Assembly: GCA_001002285.1 (NCBI GenBank)
Contig: LCLX01000001.1
Coordinates: forward strand, 380,895 to 421,066
DNA: 40,172 nucleotides
Source of the DNA: Microgenomates group bacterium GW2011_GWC1_46_15
GTDB taxonomy: Bacteria > Patescibacteriota > Microgenomatia > UBA1400 > UBA12028
Direction: 5' to 3'
This document shows positions 1 to 9,978 of this stretch, in pieces. The position numbers were made by a program, and so were the translations under genes. Numbering within the stretch: the first letter of the stretch is position 1; each line of letters starts with the position of its first letter. Under the pieces are notes generated by a model, which did no database searches, was not told where the DNA came from, and was given only the letters and a program-made list of their open reading frames with translations.

Positions 1-2
1 GC

Positions 3-797
3 CACCCAACAGATAAACAGCATATCCAGCACATTTCTCTCGACTTATTAGATCAAAAAAACATTGTACAAACGCTTCGGCAGGTTCATCCCGACGTTAT
101 CATTCATATGGCGGCAATGACACACATTGACGCGTGTGAACTCGACAAACAACAAGGAAAAGCTGGGGCGGTGTGGAAGATAAATGTAGATGCGACGCGG
201 GCAATTGGAACATACGCGGCTGAAACAGGAGCCCACGTTGTGTATTTATCAACAGAATGCGTGTTCGATGGCGAAAAGGATATGTACAAAGAACATGAAG
301 AAAAACACCCTAAGAATTGGTATGGAGAAACAAAAAGCGAGGGTGAAAACGCGCTTCTTTCACTTGGAATAGATCTTTCAATTATCCGTTCTGTTATCGC
401 GTACCGCCCCATGGACTCTACAACCGTATTTGGAAAAATTGTTGATGCATATAAAAAAGGTATTAAATTTCCCGCTGTTTCTAATCAATTCTTTATGCCA
501 ACACATGCGGAAGACATTATTAGTGCAATAGAACATATCACCCACAATCATCTTTTTGGTACATTCCATATTGTCCCGCCGGAACATATCACGCCATTAT
601 CGTTTGCGCTCGAAATAGGAACGCATTTCGGGTATGATACTTCTTTGGTTTACGGGCAAACGCTTGAGGAATATTTTGGTATAGAAAGAGCAAAATTGCG
701 GTTGAAACACGCGTGTCTTGATGCAGCGCTCTCCCAGAAAGTCCTAGGAAAATCTGCACGCATAGTGCGGGAAGTATTGAGAAAGTTATCGAAATGA
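3..797 (+). CDS. RmlD/RfbD-like sugar-nucleotide reductase (extended SDR), 5' truncated by window edge
   Basis: Frame is open from base 3 (HPTDKQHIQHISLDLLDQ...HPDVIIHMAAMTHIDACE), upstream of the listed ATG at 108; YxxxK motif in NWYGETKSEGE; STECVFDG and RmlD-like substrate-binding region. Confidence 0.85.
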   Translation, partial: HPTDKQHIQHISLDLLDQKNIVQTLRQVHPDVIIHMAAMTHIDACELDKQQGKAGAVWKINVDATRAIGTYAAETGAHVVYLSTECVFDGEKDMYKEHEEKHPKNWYGETKSEGENALLSLGIDLSIIRSVIAYRPMDSTTVFGKIVDAYKKGIKFPAVSNQFFMPTHAEDIISAIEHITHNHLFGTFHIVPPEHITPLSFALEIGTHFGYDTSLVYGQTLEEYFGIERAKLRLKHACLDAALSQKVLGKSARIVREVLRKLSK

Positions 798-1969
798 ACA
801 TTCTCCAACTTGTTCCATATTTTTATCCTGCGTGGGCATACGGCGGTCCGGCGAAGCTGGTATACGACACAAGCGAGTACTTCGCAACACACGGGGATAG
901 GGTGACTGTTTACACGTCAGACGCGTATGACAAACACCACCGCATGCCAGCAGATAAACGACTACCACAGACTCCGAACTTCCGCGTGAAGTACTTTAGG
1001 CATATCAATAACGCATCAGCATATATATACAACATATTCTTTACGCCGGGATTGTACCTCACCGCATTATTTGAAGTTTCCCGTTTTGATGTGATCCATC
1101 TTCATGATTTTTATACTCCGCAAAATGTGTGGATTGGATTTCTTGCGAGAGTGTTCCGTAAACCATATATCTTGAGTGTGCACGGATGTCTTGAGGAAAA
1201 GAGGGTTGCGCAACGGAGCATCTTTAAGCGGATATTCCTTTTCTTTTTTGGAATGTCCCTTCTTCATCACGCGGATAGAGTCATTGCGTCTTCACCCAAT
1301 GAAGTTCGGGCATATTTGGCATATGGTGTAGCAAAGGAACGCATTGTTTCTTTAGGTCACGGCGTTGATCCGAAAGAGTTTAAAACATCGGTAGCGCGCG
1401 TAGCGTGCAAAAAACAGTTTGGAATTGATGCCAAGAATATCGTTGTGACATATCTTGGGCGTATTCACAAAATAAAAGGGCTTGATATGCTTGTTGACGC
1501 AGTAGCGATGATAAAAAATACACAGATCACGTTCATTATTGCGGGATCGGATGATGGATATCTCTCTGAGCTAAAGAAACGTATCCGCGAAAAAGGGTTA
1601 ACAAAACGTATCACGCTTCTGGGAACGTGCTACGGGGAGCAAAAAGCGCGGTTATTTAGAGCAACTGATATTTTTGTCTACCCTTCGTACTCTGAAGGAT
1701 TCTCTTTGGGTATTCTAGAAGCAGCTGCTGCAGGATTGCCCCTTGTTATTACAACGGGATGCCATTTTGAAGACGTGCAAACGTATCAAGCTGGAGTGAT
1801 CGTTCAGCCATCAGGGAATGCCATATCTGCTGGTATAATGAGACTTGTTTCGGACCCCGCGCTTCGGAAAAAATGCGGAGAAAATGCCCAGAAACTTATT
1901 GAATCGCGGTACTCTACAGAAAAAATAGGGAGTACGCTTCAAAACATATACAAATCAATCATGCGTTAG
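794..1969 (+). CDS. glycosyltransferase family 4
   Basis: N-term MNILQLVPYFYPAWAYGGPAKLV, GRIHKIKGLDMLVDA, YPSYSEGFSLGILEAAAAGLP (GT4 E-x7-E signature); 4-nt overlap with previous gene. Confidence 0.93.
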   Translation: MNILQLVPYFYPAWAYGGPAKLVYDTSEYFATHGDRVTVYTSDAYDKHHRMPADKRLPQTPNFRVKYFRHINNASAYIYNIFFTPGLYLTALFEVSRFDVIHLHDFYTPQNVWIGFLARVFRKPYILSVHGCLEEKRVAQRSIFKRIFLFFFGMSLLHHADRVIASSPNEVRAYLAYGVAKERIVSLGHGVDPKEFKTSVARVACKKQFGIDAKNIVVTYLGRIHKIKGLDMLVDAVAMIKNTQITFIIAGSDDGYLSELKKRIREKGLTKRITLLGTCYGEQKARLFRATDIFVYPSYSEGFSLGILEAAAAGLPLVITTGCHFEDVQTYQAGVIVQPSGNAISAGIMRLVSDPALRKKCGENAQKLIESRYSTEKIGSTLQNIYKSIMR

Positions 1970-1977
1970 GAATATCT

Positions 1978-2694
1978 ATGTCAAAACAAGTTCAAGATTT
2001 TTATGAGCACATCGCGGATATGAAAATACATCATAAACCGCAATATACAATAGTTAAACTTCTCAACATGACGAAACCATTTTCTCCGGACAGGAACGAA
2101 GTCATTAACAGTCTGATTACCCAAAAAACACGCATGCTTGACATTGGCGCAGGCGAAGGACACCTTCTCCGCACCAACATTGACCGCTTTCGTGAATCAT
2201 ACGGCATAGATATTTCCAAAAAGCGCATTGATCATTTACAAAAGGACTCAGTGTTAAAACGCGTGAAGCTTTCCGTGCAAAATGTGGAAGAAGGAACGAC
2301 ATTTAAAAACAATTTTTTTGATACCATAACAATGGTTGCGGTTCTTGAACACGTGTTTGACCCGCACGCTGCGCTTGATGAAATACACAGGATTTTGCGT
2401 GCTGGCGGAGAACTCATTTTGGAAGTTCCAAACATTGGATGGTTATATCCGCGTATATCATTATTTTTTGGATATTTTCCGGTAACATCAACTGATCCAG
2501 GATTTGATGGAGGCCACCTTCACTATTTTGAGATCCATAACCTTGTTTCGATATTAAAACAACATGAATTTTCTATCGAAAAAATCACATGTTCTGGATT
2601 TTTCTCAAAATGGAGACACATATGGCCATCGCTTCTTGGGGGAGATCTTATTATCCGTGCGGTAAAAAAACGAGTCAGAAAAGAAAAGAAATAA
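1978..2694 (+). CDS. SAM-dependent class I methyltransferase
   Basis: MLDIGAGEGHLL (motif I), AVLEHVFDPHAALDEIHRILRAGGELILEVPN; SD-like AGGA 7 nt upstream of ATG. Confidence 0.9.
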   Translation: MSKQVQDFYEHIADMKIHHKPQYTIVKLLNMTKPFSPDRNEVINSLITQKTRMLDIGAGEGHLLRTNIDRFRESYGIDISKKRIDHLQKDSVLKRVKLSVQNVEEGTTFKNNFFDTITMVAVLEHVFDPHAALDEIHRILRAGGELILEVPNIGWLYPRISLFFGYFPVTSTDPGFDGGHLHYFEIHNLVSILKQHEFSIEKITCSGFFSKWRHIWPSLLGGDLIIRAVKKRVRKEKK

Positions 2695-3788
2695 TGAAAA
2701 ACATTGCGATTGTTATTGGCACGCGGCCCGAACTTATTAAAATGGCTCCTGTTATGCATGAGTTGATGAAAAGAAAAATTCCTTTTTCGTTCATTCACTC
2801 AAATCAACACTATTCCAAGGAGCTTGATGGAAATATCATCCGGAATCTTGACCTTCCGTCCATAGATGAACACCTCGATGTAGGTTCCGGTTTGCATGGT
2901 GCGCAAACGGGGAAAATTATGGAAAGTATAGAGCGCTTGTGGACAAAACACACCCCACACATTGCGATTGTCCACGGTGATACAAACACAACGCTGGGAG
3001 CCGCGTTAGCCGCTGCAAAAATGCATATTCCGGTTTGTCATGTTGAAGCAGGTCTCCGGAGTTTCGACAACGCGATGCCGGAAGAAATTAACAGAATACT
3101 TACGGACAGAATAAGTGACGTACTTTTTACCCCAACAGAAACTTCAAAAGAATATCTTCTCAAAGAAGGAGTAGATCCAGAAAAAATTGTTGTAACGGGA
3201 AACACAGTCGTTGATGCGCTTCTTCAGCACATTGAGATCGCAAGAAAGAAAAGTGCTGTACTTCGTACGTATACACTGGAAAAAAATCACTACGCGTGTG
3301 TCACAATGCACCGTCCGGAAAATGTTGACTCAAAAAAACAGTTAGAGAAAGGGATTGAACTGCTTGTTGTCTTAAGCAAAGAGCTTGGATATCGCCTAGT
3401 ATTCCCCATACATCCGCGGACACAACAGGCGTTGGAAAAATGGCAGATTCATGTTCCGGCACAATATATTACGGTCATTCCCCCTGTAGATTACTTAGAT
3501 ACACTTATTCTTCTTGAGAATGCGGTGCTTGTTATTACGGACTCTGGAGGCATTCAGGAAGAAGCGTATATGCTCAAGCGTCCGCTTATCACAATCCGCA
3601 CATCAACAGAGCGACCCGAAACACTGTCCGCAAACGTTATCGTTGGTCTTGATAAGAAAAAGGCAATCGCTGCTTGGCGAGCCTACAAAAAGGGATGGGG
3701 AAAGTGGGGAAATGAACTCGGCGATGGACACGCGGCGGAAAAAATCGTTGATGTTCTTGAGCGCATGGTAAAAAAAGGAAAAAGATGA
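2694..3788 (+). CDS. wecB: UDP-N-acetylglucosamine 2-epimerase (non-hydrolysing, WecB type)
   Basis: MKNIAIVIGTRPELIKMAPV, HGDTNTTLGAALAA, HVEAGLRSFDNAMPEEINR, TDSGGIQEEA. Start set at 2694 (TAATG overlap) rather than the longer ORF start at 2589. Confidence 0.95.
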   Translation: MKNIAIVIGTRPELIKMAPVMHELMKRKIPFSFIHSNQHYSKELDGNIIRNLDLPSIDEHLDVGSGLHGAQTGKIMESIERLWTKHTPHIAIVHGDTNTTLGAALAAAKMHIPVCHVEAGLRSFDNAMPEEINRILTDRISDVLFTPTETSKEYLLKEGVDPEKIVVTGNTVVDALLQHIEIARKKSAVLRTYTLEKNHYACVTMHRPENVDSKKQLEKGIELLVVLSKELGYRLVFPIHPRTQQALEKWQIHVPAQYITVIPPVDYLDTLILLENAVLVITDSGGIQEEAYMLKRPLITIRTSTERPETLSANVIVGLDKKKAIAAWRAYKKGWGKWGNELGDGHAAEKIVDVLERMVKKGKR

Positions 3789-5011
3789 ATATCACAATCA
3801 TTGGCCTGGGGTATATCGGCCTTCCCACCGCGTGTTTGTTGGCGCAGGCCGGGCATACTGTATATGGGTACGATGTTGATGCAAAGAAAATCGCCTCACT
3901 TCAACAAGGAAAAGCTCCGTTCGAAGAACGCGGCATCCAGACTCTTCTTCAAGACGTGCACAAACAAGGAAGTTTCACCGTAGGAACAACGTTGAAAAAA
4001 GGCGATGTTTTCCTTATTGCCGTTCCAACTCCGGACATCAATCATAAGGCGGACCTCAAGTTTGTATTTCAAGCGATTGATGCGATTACGCCCCTGCTTG
4101 AAGACGGGACGTTGGTCATTATCGAGTCCACCATTGCCCCACGGGCAAGTGTTGATGAAATTCTTCCAAGATTAGCAACGGTAGGTAAAAACATTCTTCT
4201 TGCACACTGTCCGGAAAGGGCAATACCCGGGAACACGCTGGAAGAAATGGTAAAAAACGACAGAATCGTTGGTGGCGCGACACAAGAAGCGGCGAAGCGG
4301 ACTGCTGAGCTCTACGCATCGTTCGTGCGGGGAAACATTTACCAAACCGACATTACAACCGCCGAGTGCTGCAAAGTCATGGAGAATACATTCCGCGACG
4401 TAAACATTGCGTTGGCAAATGAGTTCTGCAAAATTTCAGAAGAGGTTGGTATTAATGTGTGGGAAGCGATTACACTGGCAAACAAACATCCGCGGGTACA
4501 TATTCACCAACCAGGACCGGGAGTGGGTGGTCACTGTATTCCCGTTGACCCTTGGTTTTTTGTTGGGATTTCTAAACAAGCAGAGTTAATACATACGGCA
4601 AGAAATGTTAATGATGGTATGCCCGCGTACGTTGTCAAAAATCTTATGCAGTATGTGCGGAAACATAAGATTAAAAACCCAGTCATCGGTATTCTCGGCG
4701 TTTCATACAAGAAAAATGTTGATGATGCGCGGGAAACACCGGCATCCACAATTATTGAGGCGTTGTGCAAAGAAAAACTCTCATTTTTGGTTCACGACCC
4801 ATATGTGAAAACATTTTCAGTTCCATTGTCTCCTCTCAAAGAATTGGTGGAAAAGGCGGACGCGCTCTTACTCATCACAGACCACGATGAGTATGTCAAA
4901 CTTGTGTTGCCAAAAGATTCTCCTATCAAGTTTATGTATGATACCCGGAATGTTTTACCTCATACGTTCAATGTTCCCGTGTACACGCTTGGAAACGCGA
5001 AAAACATATGA
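3785..5011 (+). CDS. wecC: UDP-N-acetyl-D-mannosamine dehydrogenase (UDP-sugar 6-dehydrogenase family)
   Basis: N-term MNITIIGLGYIGLPTACLLAQAGHTVYGYDV (Rossmann), ECCKVMENTFRDVNIALANEF, GPGVGGHCIPVDPWF (catalytic Cys), adjacent to wecB. Confidence 0.95.
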   Translation: MNITIIGLGYIGLPTACLLAQAGHTVYGYDVDAKKIASLQQGKAPFEERGIQTLLQDVHKQGSFTVGTTLKKGDVFLIAVPTPDINHKADLKFVFQAIDAITPLLEDGTLVIIESTIAPRASVDEILPRLATVGKNILLAHCPERAIPGNTLEEMVKNDRIVGGATQEAAKRTAELYASFVRGNIYQTDITTAECCKVMENTFRDVNIALANEFCKISEEVGINVWEAITLANKHPRVHIHQPGPGVGGHCIPVDPWFFVGISKQAELIHTARNVNDGMPAYVVKNLMQYVRKHKIKNPVIGILGVSYKKNVDDARETPASTIIEALCKEKLSFLVHDPYVKTFSVPLSPLKELVEKADALLLITDHDEYVKLVLPKDSPIKFMYDTRNVLPHTFNVPVYTLGNAKNI

Positions 5012-6183
5012 ACATTGTCCACCTCATTGAGTATTTTTCGCCGGCGTTGGGATATCAGGAAACGTATCTTGCGAAAGAACAACAACGGTTGGGGCACCAT
5101 GTCACGGTAGTGACATCAGACAGGTACTTTCCTTTTCCGGATTATGATGCAACCGTTAAAAAAGTCTTAGGGAATCGGATTGTTGGAACAGGATCTTTTA
5201 CAGAGGAGGGTATTCATGTTATCCGCAAGCCGATTTTATTTGAGTTTTTCTCACGCGCGTGGATTGTTGATCTTCTTCCAGCACTTCGCGCGTTAAAACC
5301 GGACGTTATCCATATTCATAGCACGAGTTCATTGAGTACTGTCCGCGTAGCGCGTGCAAAACACACACTAAAAAACACCATTGTGTTAGTGGATGACCAT
5401 TCGCACCTTTCTGTTGTGGCAAACCACTGGAGTAAAGCATGTTTTTATTGGGTGTTTCGGATGTTATTTGGGAAATATCTTTCATACCGCATTAATACCT
5501 TTGTTGCGATTACAAAAGAAACGGCGGATATTGTGCGCACATACATGGGGATTTCCGCGCCTATTCATATTGTCGAACTGGGGGCGGATACGCGATTATT
5601 CTATCGTTCTCCGCAAAAGCGCTTTAAGATACGCAAGAAATATGGATGGAAAGATCAAGACGTTGTGTTTATCTACACGGGGAAAATCATTTCAGATAAA
5701 GGATGCGATACACTGGTTGATGCATGTTGTGCGCTTCCAGGACACACCGCAAAACTTCTTTTTGTAGGGAGCGGGCCCGAAATGTTTATTGCAGATTTAA
5801 AAAAGCGACTGAAGCAAGCAAAAAAAGAAAACGATGTTGTGTGGGTCCCGATGGTAAAGCCAATAGAGCTACCGGCGTATTATTCGGCAGCTGATGTTGG
5901 TGTTTGGCCAAAACAGGAGTCTATTTCTATGATTGAGGCGGCTGCGTGTTCACTTCCTGTTATCGTCAAGTCATCTCCGAGCATGCAGAAACGGGTGCGG
6001 AATGAAAATGGAGTGATGTATAAAGAGGGAAATGTGCAGGAACTTACCCGCGCAATGCAAAGCATGATGAAAAACAAGGCGGTACGGATTACTATGGGAA
6101 AACGCGGAAAACAGTTGGTAGATCAGGCGTATAGTTGGACATCAATTGCCAAACAGTTTCTCTTGCTATATACGAAAACATAA
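5008..6183 (+). CDS. glycosyltransferase family 4
   Basis: MNIVHLIEYFSPALGYQETYLAKEQQRLGHHVTVVTSD; FIYTGKIISDKGCDTLVDAC; GVWPKQESISMIEAAACSLPVI. Confidence 0.92.
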   Translation: MNIVHLIEYFSPALGYQETYLAKEQQRLGHHVTVVTSDRYFPFPDYDATVKKVLGNRIVGTGSFTEEGIHVIRKPILFEFFSRAWIVDLLPALRALKPDVIHIHSTSSLSTVRVARAKHTLKNTIVLVDDHSHLSVVANHWSKACFYWVFRMLFGKYLSYRINTFVAITKETADIVRTYMGISAPIHIVELGADTRLFYRSPQKRFKIRKKYGWKDQDVVFIYTGKIISDKGCDTLVDACCALPGHTAKLLFVGSGPEMFIADLKKRLKQAKKENDVVWVPMVKPIELPAYYSAADVGVWPKQESISMIEAAACSLPVIVKSSPSMQKRVRNENGVMYKEGNVQELTRAMQSMMKNKAVRITMGKRGKQLVDQAYSWTSIAKQFLLLYTKT

Positions 6184-6192
6184 GGAGTATCT

Positions 6193-6888
6193 ATGAATCT
6201 TCGTCAAATCTATCTTCGATATGTCGATGCACGGTATGGGGAGTACAAAAGCGCCTACGATACATATTTAAAAAACAAGAAACGCGTTTTAGACGTTGGA
6301 TGCGGCATTGGAAATTTTATCGCGTTTGATCCAAAACACATTGAAGGAGTTGATCAGAATGAAACTTCGCTGAAGATTGCAAAAAAACGTGGATATACAG
6401 TGACAAAGGGACAGGTTTATACACTTCCATATAAAAATGATTCTTTTGACGGAATATTTTGCGGACATGTGATTGAACATCTCTATCCGCATGAGGCATT
6501 AAAAATGCTCTCTGAGTTTCATCGTGTTCTCAAACGCGGTGGCGTACTTGTCATGAAAACGCCGCTCATGTATGCGCGGTTTTATAACGATCTTACGCAT
6601 ATCCGTCCGTACCCGCCGGAAGCGATTATGGACTATCTCATGCGTACGCCACAGACGTCCACCCAAAGAACGGCGGATGATTCACGCATGGAGTTCGAAA
6701 TTGTTGATTTGCGGTACCGGTACGATTATCTATACTATCCGCAACTTGAACCATCGCGCTACACAAATATATTTATACGATATCTCATCACAGTGTTCAA
6801 AATCTTTTCTTTGGCGTTGTATCAGCTTGGAATCAGAAATTATTTCGTCAAAAATGGCTACACGATTGTCCTGCAGAAGAAAGCATAA
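6193..6888 (+). CDS. SAM-dependent methyltransferase
   Basis: RVLDVGCGIGNFIAFDP, GHVIEHLYPHEALKMLSEFHRVLKRGGVLVMKTP; SD AAGGAG upstream. Confidence 0.9.
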   Translation: MNLRQIYLRYVDARYGEYKSAYDTYLKNKKRVLDVGCGIGNFIAFDPKHIEGVDQNETSLKIAKKRGYTVTKGQVYTLPYKNDSFDGIFCGHVIEHLYPHEALKMLSEFHRVLKRGGVLVMKTPLMYARFYNDLTHIRPYPPEAIMDYLMRTPQTSTQRTADDSRMEFEIVDLRYRYDYLYYPQLEPSRYTNIFIRYLITVFKIFSLALYQLGIRNYFVKNGYTIVLQKKA

Positions 6889-6890
6889 TC

Positions 6891-8018
6891 ATGGATTTGA
6901 AGAATCTTTTTTTCCGCACAGTGGGTGATGCCGTTGGACGTTCCTATGGGATAGTAGACAATGAGCGATATATCCACGAGGGGCTTCGATGGCTCATGCA
7001 TGCCCAGGATATAGCCGGTGATGGCGGAGTGTCGGCACAGTACTCTCTTTTTCATGGGTGGGATGGATCATATATTGAAACAACGGGATATATTTTGGAA
7101 ACATTTTTTACTGTTGCACAGAAATACCGCAACGCTGAGTATAAAAAACGAGCGGTTCGTATGGCAGATTTTCTTGTCCATGTTCAGCTATCAAGTGGTG
7201 CATTCCAAAGTGGAACACCACAAGACCTTCCAGCTGTTCCCAGAGTGTTTAATACGGGAGAGGATATCCGGGGACTTGTTACGGCGTATGAGAAAACAGG
7301 GAGGAAACAGTACCTTAAGGCGGCACGCAAAGCCGCAGATTGGTTGATTGCCATACAGGAAAAGGATGGGAGTTGGATACAGCATGAGTTTCAACACCGC
7401 AAACACGCGTATCATGCTCGCACGGCGTGGGCGTTGCTTCGAGTATGGCAAGCCACAAAAGAAAAAACCTATCGCCAGGCAGCGGAAAAAAATCTCCGTT
7501 GGGTTCTCAGCAAACAGCAAAAAAACGGATGGTTCTCTGAATGCGATTTCACCACCCCAAAATGGCCGTTTACACATGCGATTGACTACACAATGAGCGG
7601 TTTTTTTGCCTCTTCGCGTATCTTGAAGAACGCGACCTATTGGAAGGCAGGAAAAACGTGTGCGGATGCATTATTACGGTACTATGGTCGCCATGTATTT
7701 ATGCCGGCGACGTTTGATCCAGACTGGAAAAGTGTTAACACATACACATGTTTAACGGGAGATGCACAAATTGCATACACGTGGCTTATGGTATTTCAAG
7801 AGACACACGATCAGAAATACTTGAAATACGCGGTCAAACTTCTCGATGACATAAAAAAAACCGTTGATGTTAGTACAGAAGATTTAAATATCCGCGGTGC
7901 AGTTGCCGGCGCTTTCCCACATTATGGCGGATACAGCAGATGGAACTATCCAAATTGGGCAACGAAGTTTTTTGTTGACGCATGTGTGTTATTAGAAGAA
8001 TGTCAGAAGGAACAATGA
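6891..8018 (+). CDS. alpha/alpha-barrel (six-hairpin/terpene-cyclase-like) carbohydrate-active protein of unknown function
   Basis: Repeating helical units each ending in a Q-x-x-(D/N)G-type turn: WLMHAQDIAGDGGVSA, FLVHVQLSSGAFQSG, AADWLIAIQEKDGSW, NLRWVLSKQQKNGWF. Confidence 0.65.
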   Translation: MDLKNLFFRTVGDAVGRSYGIVDNERYIHEGLRWLMHAQDIAGDGGVSAQYSLFHGWDGSYIETTGYILETFFTVAQKYRNAEYKKRAVRMADFLVHVQLSSGAFQSGTPQDLPAVPRVFNTGEDIRGLVTAYEKTGRKQYLKAARKAADWLIAIQEKDGSWIQHEFQHRKHAYHARTAWALLRVWQATKEKTYRQAAEKNLRWVLSKQQKNGWFSECDFTTPKWPFTHAIDYTMSGFFASSRILKNATYWKAGKTCADALLRYYGRHVFMPATFDPDWKSVNTYTCLTGDAQIAYTWLMVFQETHDQKYLKYAVKLLDDIKKTVDVSTEDLNIRGAVAGAFPHYGGYSRWNYPNWATKFFVDACVLLEECQKEQ

Positions 8019-8719
8019 TTCATCCAACATACACGACAATACTGAATGTTATCAATCGCCGTTTTCCCCAAAAGAAAACGCTGCGGATTCTTGACTACGG
8101 ATGCGGAAGCGGATATTTTCTTGAGGTTTTTGGAAAAACACGCATTGGCGAATACTATGGATATGATCTCAGTGAGAAAAGTATTCAATGTGCAAAAAAA
8201 ACACACCATAATCGTAATGTACATTTTTTTCATATACAAAAAGATAACGCATCTCTTCTCAAAGAAAAGAAAAACATTGATGTTCTTGTCCTCATCGGTG
8301 TTTTACAGTACATGAGTAATAAAGAATTTACTGCCTTGCTTCAAAATGCAAAAAAACTGTTGGCTCCAAATGGGGTGATAATCATAAGCTGTAGTGTAGA
8401 TCATATTGTGTATAGAGCGATGAACGTATTGCAAATATTCTCACCGCACCAGCTGATTCATCGAAAACGCGCTGTAGACATGCTCAAACAGGTTGGATTT
8501 AGGGTTGTACATCAATATGAGCGGGGAATTATCTTGAGTCCCATATTTTCTCAACTCATGATAGTGTTTGATATTTTGGACAAACTCATTTTTTCAACGA
8601 AAGGAACGATTGGCCCGATTGGAAAGACTATGCGAGGCATCACAAACATTCTTTTGTCTCTGGAGTATCGGTTGCCGGTGGATTATGGATATACGTTGTT
8701 TATTGTGGCGGAAAAATGA
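8015..8719 (+). CDS. SAM-dependent methyltransferase
   Basis: RILDYGCGSGYFLEVFGKTRIGEYYGYDLSE, VLIGVLQYMSNKEFTALLQNAKKLLAPNGVIIIS; start at 8015 (ATGA overlap) preferred over 7982. Confidence 0.88.
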   Translation: MIHPTYTTILNVINRRFPQKKTLRILDYGCGSGYFLEVFGKTRIGEYYGYDLSEKSIQCAKKTHHNRNVHFFHIQKDNASLLKEKKNIDVLVLIGVLQYMSNKEFTALLQNAKKLLAPNGVIIISCSVDHIVYRAMNVLQIFSPHQLIHRKRAVDMLKQVGFRVVHQYERGIILSPIFSQLMIVFDILDKLIFSTKGTIGPIGKTMRGITNILLSLEYRLPVDYGYTLFIVAEK

Positions 8720-9978
8720 AGCAAAGAAAAACTGTGAATGAAAAGTTAAGAATAGTACTGATTTGCGATAACAAATATAGAGAATTTGAGTATCTTTTAT
8801 TAGTGAAGAAGGAGCTTCAAAAAACACTTCACGCAGATGTATATATTATTGGTTCTCTTGCAGAACAGCAAAGAATGTTTTTCTTGCTCTATGGAATAAA
8901 ACCCCATTTTGTATTTCTTCAACAAATTGTTGAACAATGTTGTCGGGATATTGCTCAGTATGTTGTTTCCTCCGGAGGAAAAGTAGCCATCCTTCCATCT
9001 GAAGTCACAATGAATACATCTTTGGAAGCCTTATTTATAAATCCCGCACAACGGTATAACGATATGGCACAGTATTTTCTTCTACCTGGGGAGAGAATGG
9101 CAGCGGCGTTTAGAAAAAATGGTATTGATAAAAAGAAAATACACATCGTTGGGGCTCCTAAAATGGATCTGCATTTATTGCACAATGGCATGTCCCGTTA
9201 TGATTTTCAAAAAAAGTATGCTCTTAATATAAAAAAGAAAAATCTTTTTATATTTACATCCTTTTCTGAAAATTCTCAAGATTATATTCACAAAGATTCA
9301 GGTTTTAAAAATTTCAGAAATGAGACAATCGCATACTATGAGCATGTGAAAAAAATGAAACAAGCATATAAAAAAATGCTGACGCAACTCCCCTCAGATT
9401 TTAAGAACTACAATATCATTCTTAAACCCCATCCTTTGGAAAAAGCCCATTTTTATACAGGAATAAAGAAAATTACTCTAGTGCATGAAACTGTTACAGA
9501 CTGTCTAAATTCGATAGATTTGGCAATTCATTGGAACTCGACGGTAGCAGTAGAATGTTGGATAAGGAATATTCGAACAATTCAATATGATCCGAATAAA
9601 AACCATACATGGTTGAGCGAGTTTAAGACAGGAAATCCAGTGTGTTCAACGTACACTGAACTTAGAAAAGCGATAGAAAAATTCTCTGAAAAAGGGTTTT
9701 TCAACACATATGTATCGAAACGAAAAGCGTACATACGCAATAATTTTTATGCTGTTGATGGAAAAAGTCCTGAGAGAATATGCAAAGCCTTAAAAAAAGA
9801 CGTTATTTTCTTTGCATACAATCAATTGCATTATAGGAGAAACTTTAATTACGGAGTATATGTATTTGATATACTGGATCGCATTATTGGAATAACCCTT
9901 TCAAGAAAGATAATAAACATGTTATTTCCAAAATTCAATTCGGTATACGCAACAGAAAATTACACCTATGTTATATAA
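8716..9978 (+). CDS. GT-B surface-carbohydrate transferase, CDP-glycerol/KpsC/polysialyltransferase-like
   Basis: IILKPHPLEKAHFY (KPHP motif), LAIHWNSTVAVECWIRNIRTIQYDP (S/T-x-x-x-E after nucleotide-binding region); 4-nt overlap with upstream gene. Confidence 0.65.
   Translation: MKQRKTVNEKLRIVLICDNKYREFEYLLLVKKELQKTLHADVYIIGSLAEQQRMFFLLYGIKPHFVFLQQIVEQCCRDIAQYVVSSGGKVAILPSEVTMNTSLEALFINPAQRYNDMAQYFLLPGERMAAAFRKNGIDKKKIHIVGAPKMDLHLLHNGMSRYDFQKKYALNIKKKNLFIFTSFSENSQDYIHKDSGFKNFRNETIAYYEHVKKMKQAYKKMLTQLPSDFKNYNIILKPHPLEKAHFYTGIKKITLVHETVTDCLNSIDLAIHWNSTVAVECWIRNIRTIQYDPNKNHTWLSEFKTGNPVCSTYTELRKAIEKFSEKGFFNTYVSKRKAYIRNNFYAVDGKSPERICKALKKDVIFFAYNQLHYRRNFNYGVYVFDILDRIIGITLSRKIINMLFPKFNSVYATENYTYVI

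Noticed and set aside
2589-2693. Upstream extension of WecB to 2589
   Set aside because: The extra 35 aa overlap the previous methyltransferase gene; MKNIAIVIGTRPE at 2694 is the family-typical N-terminus.
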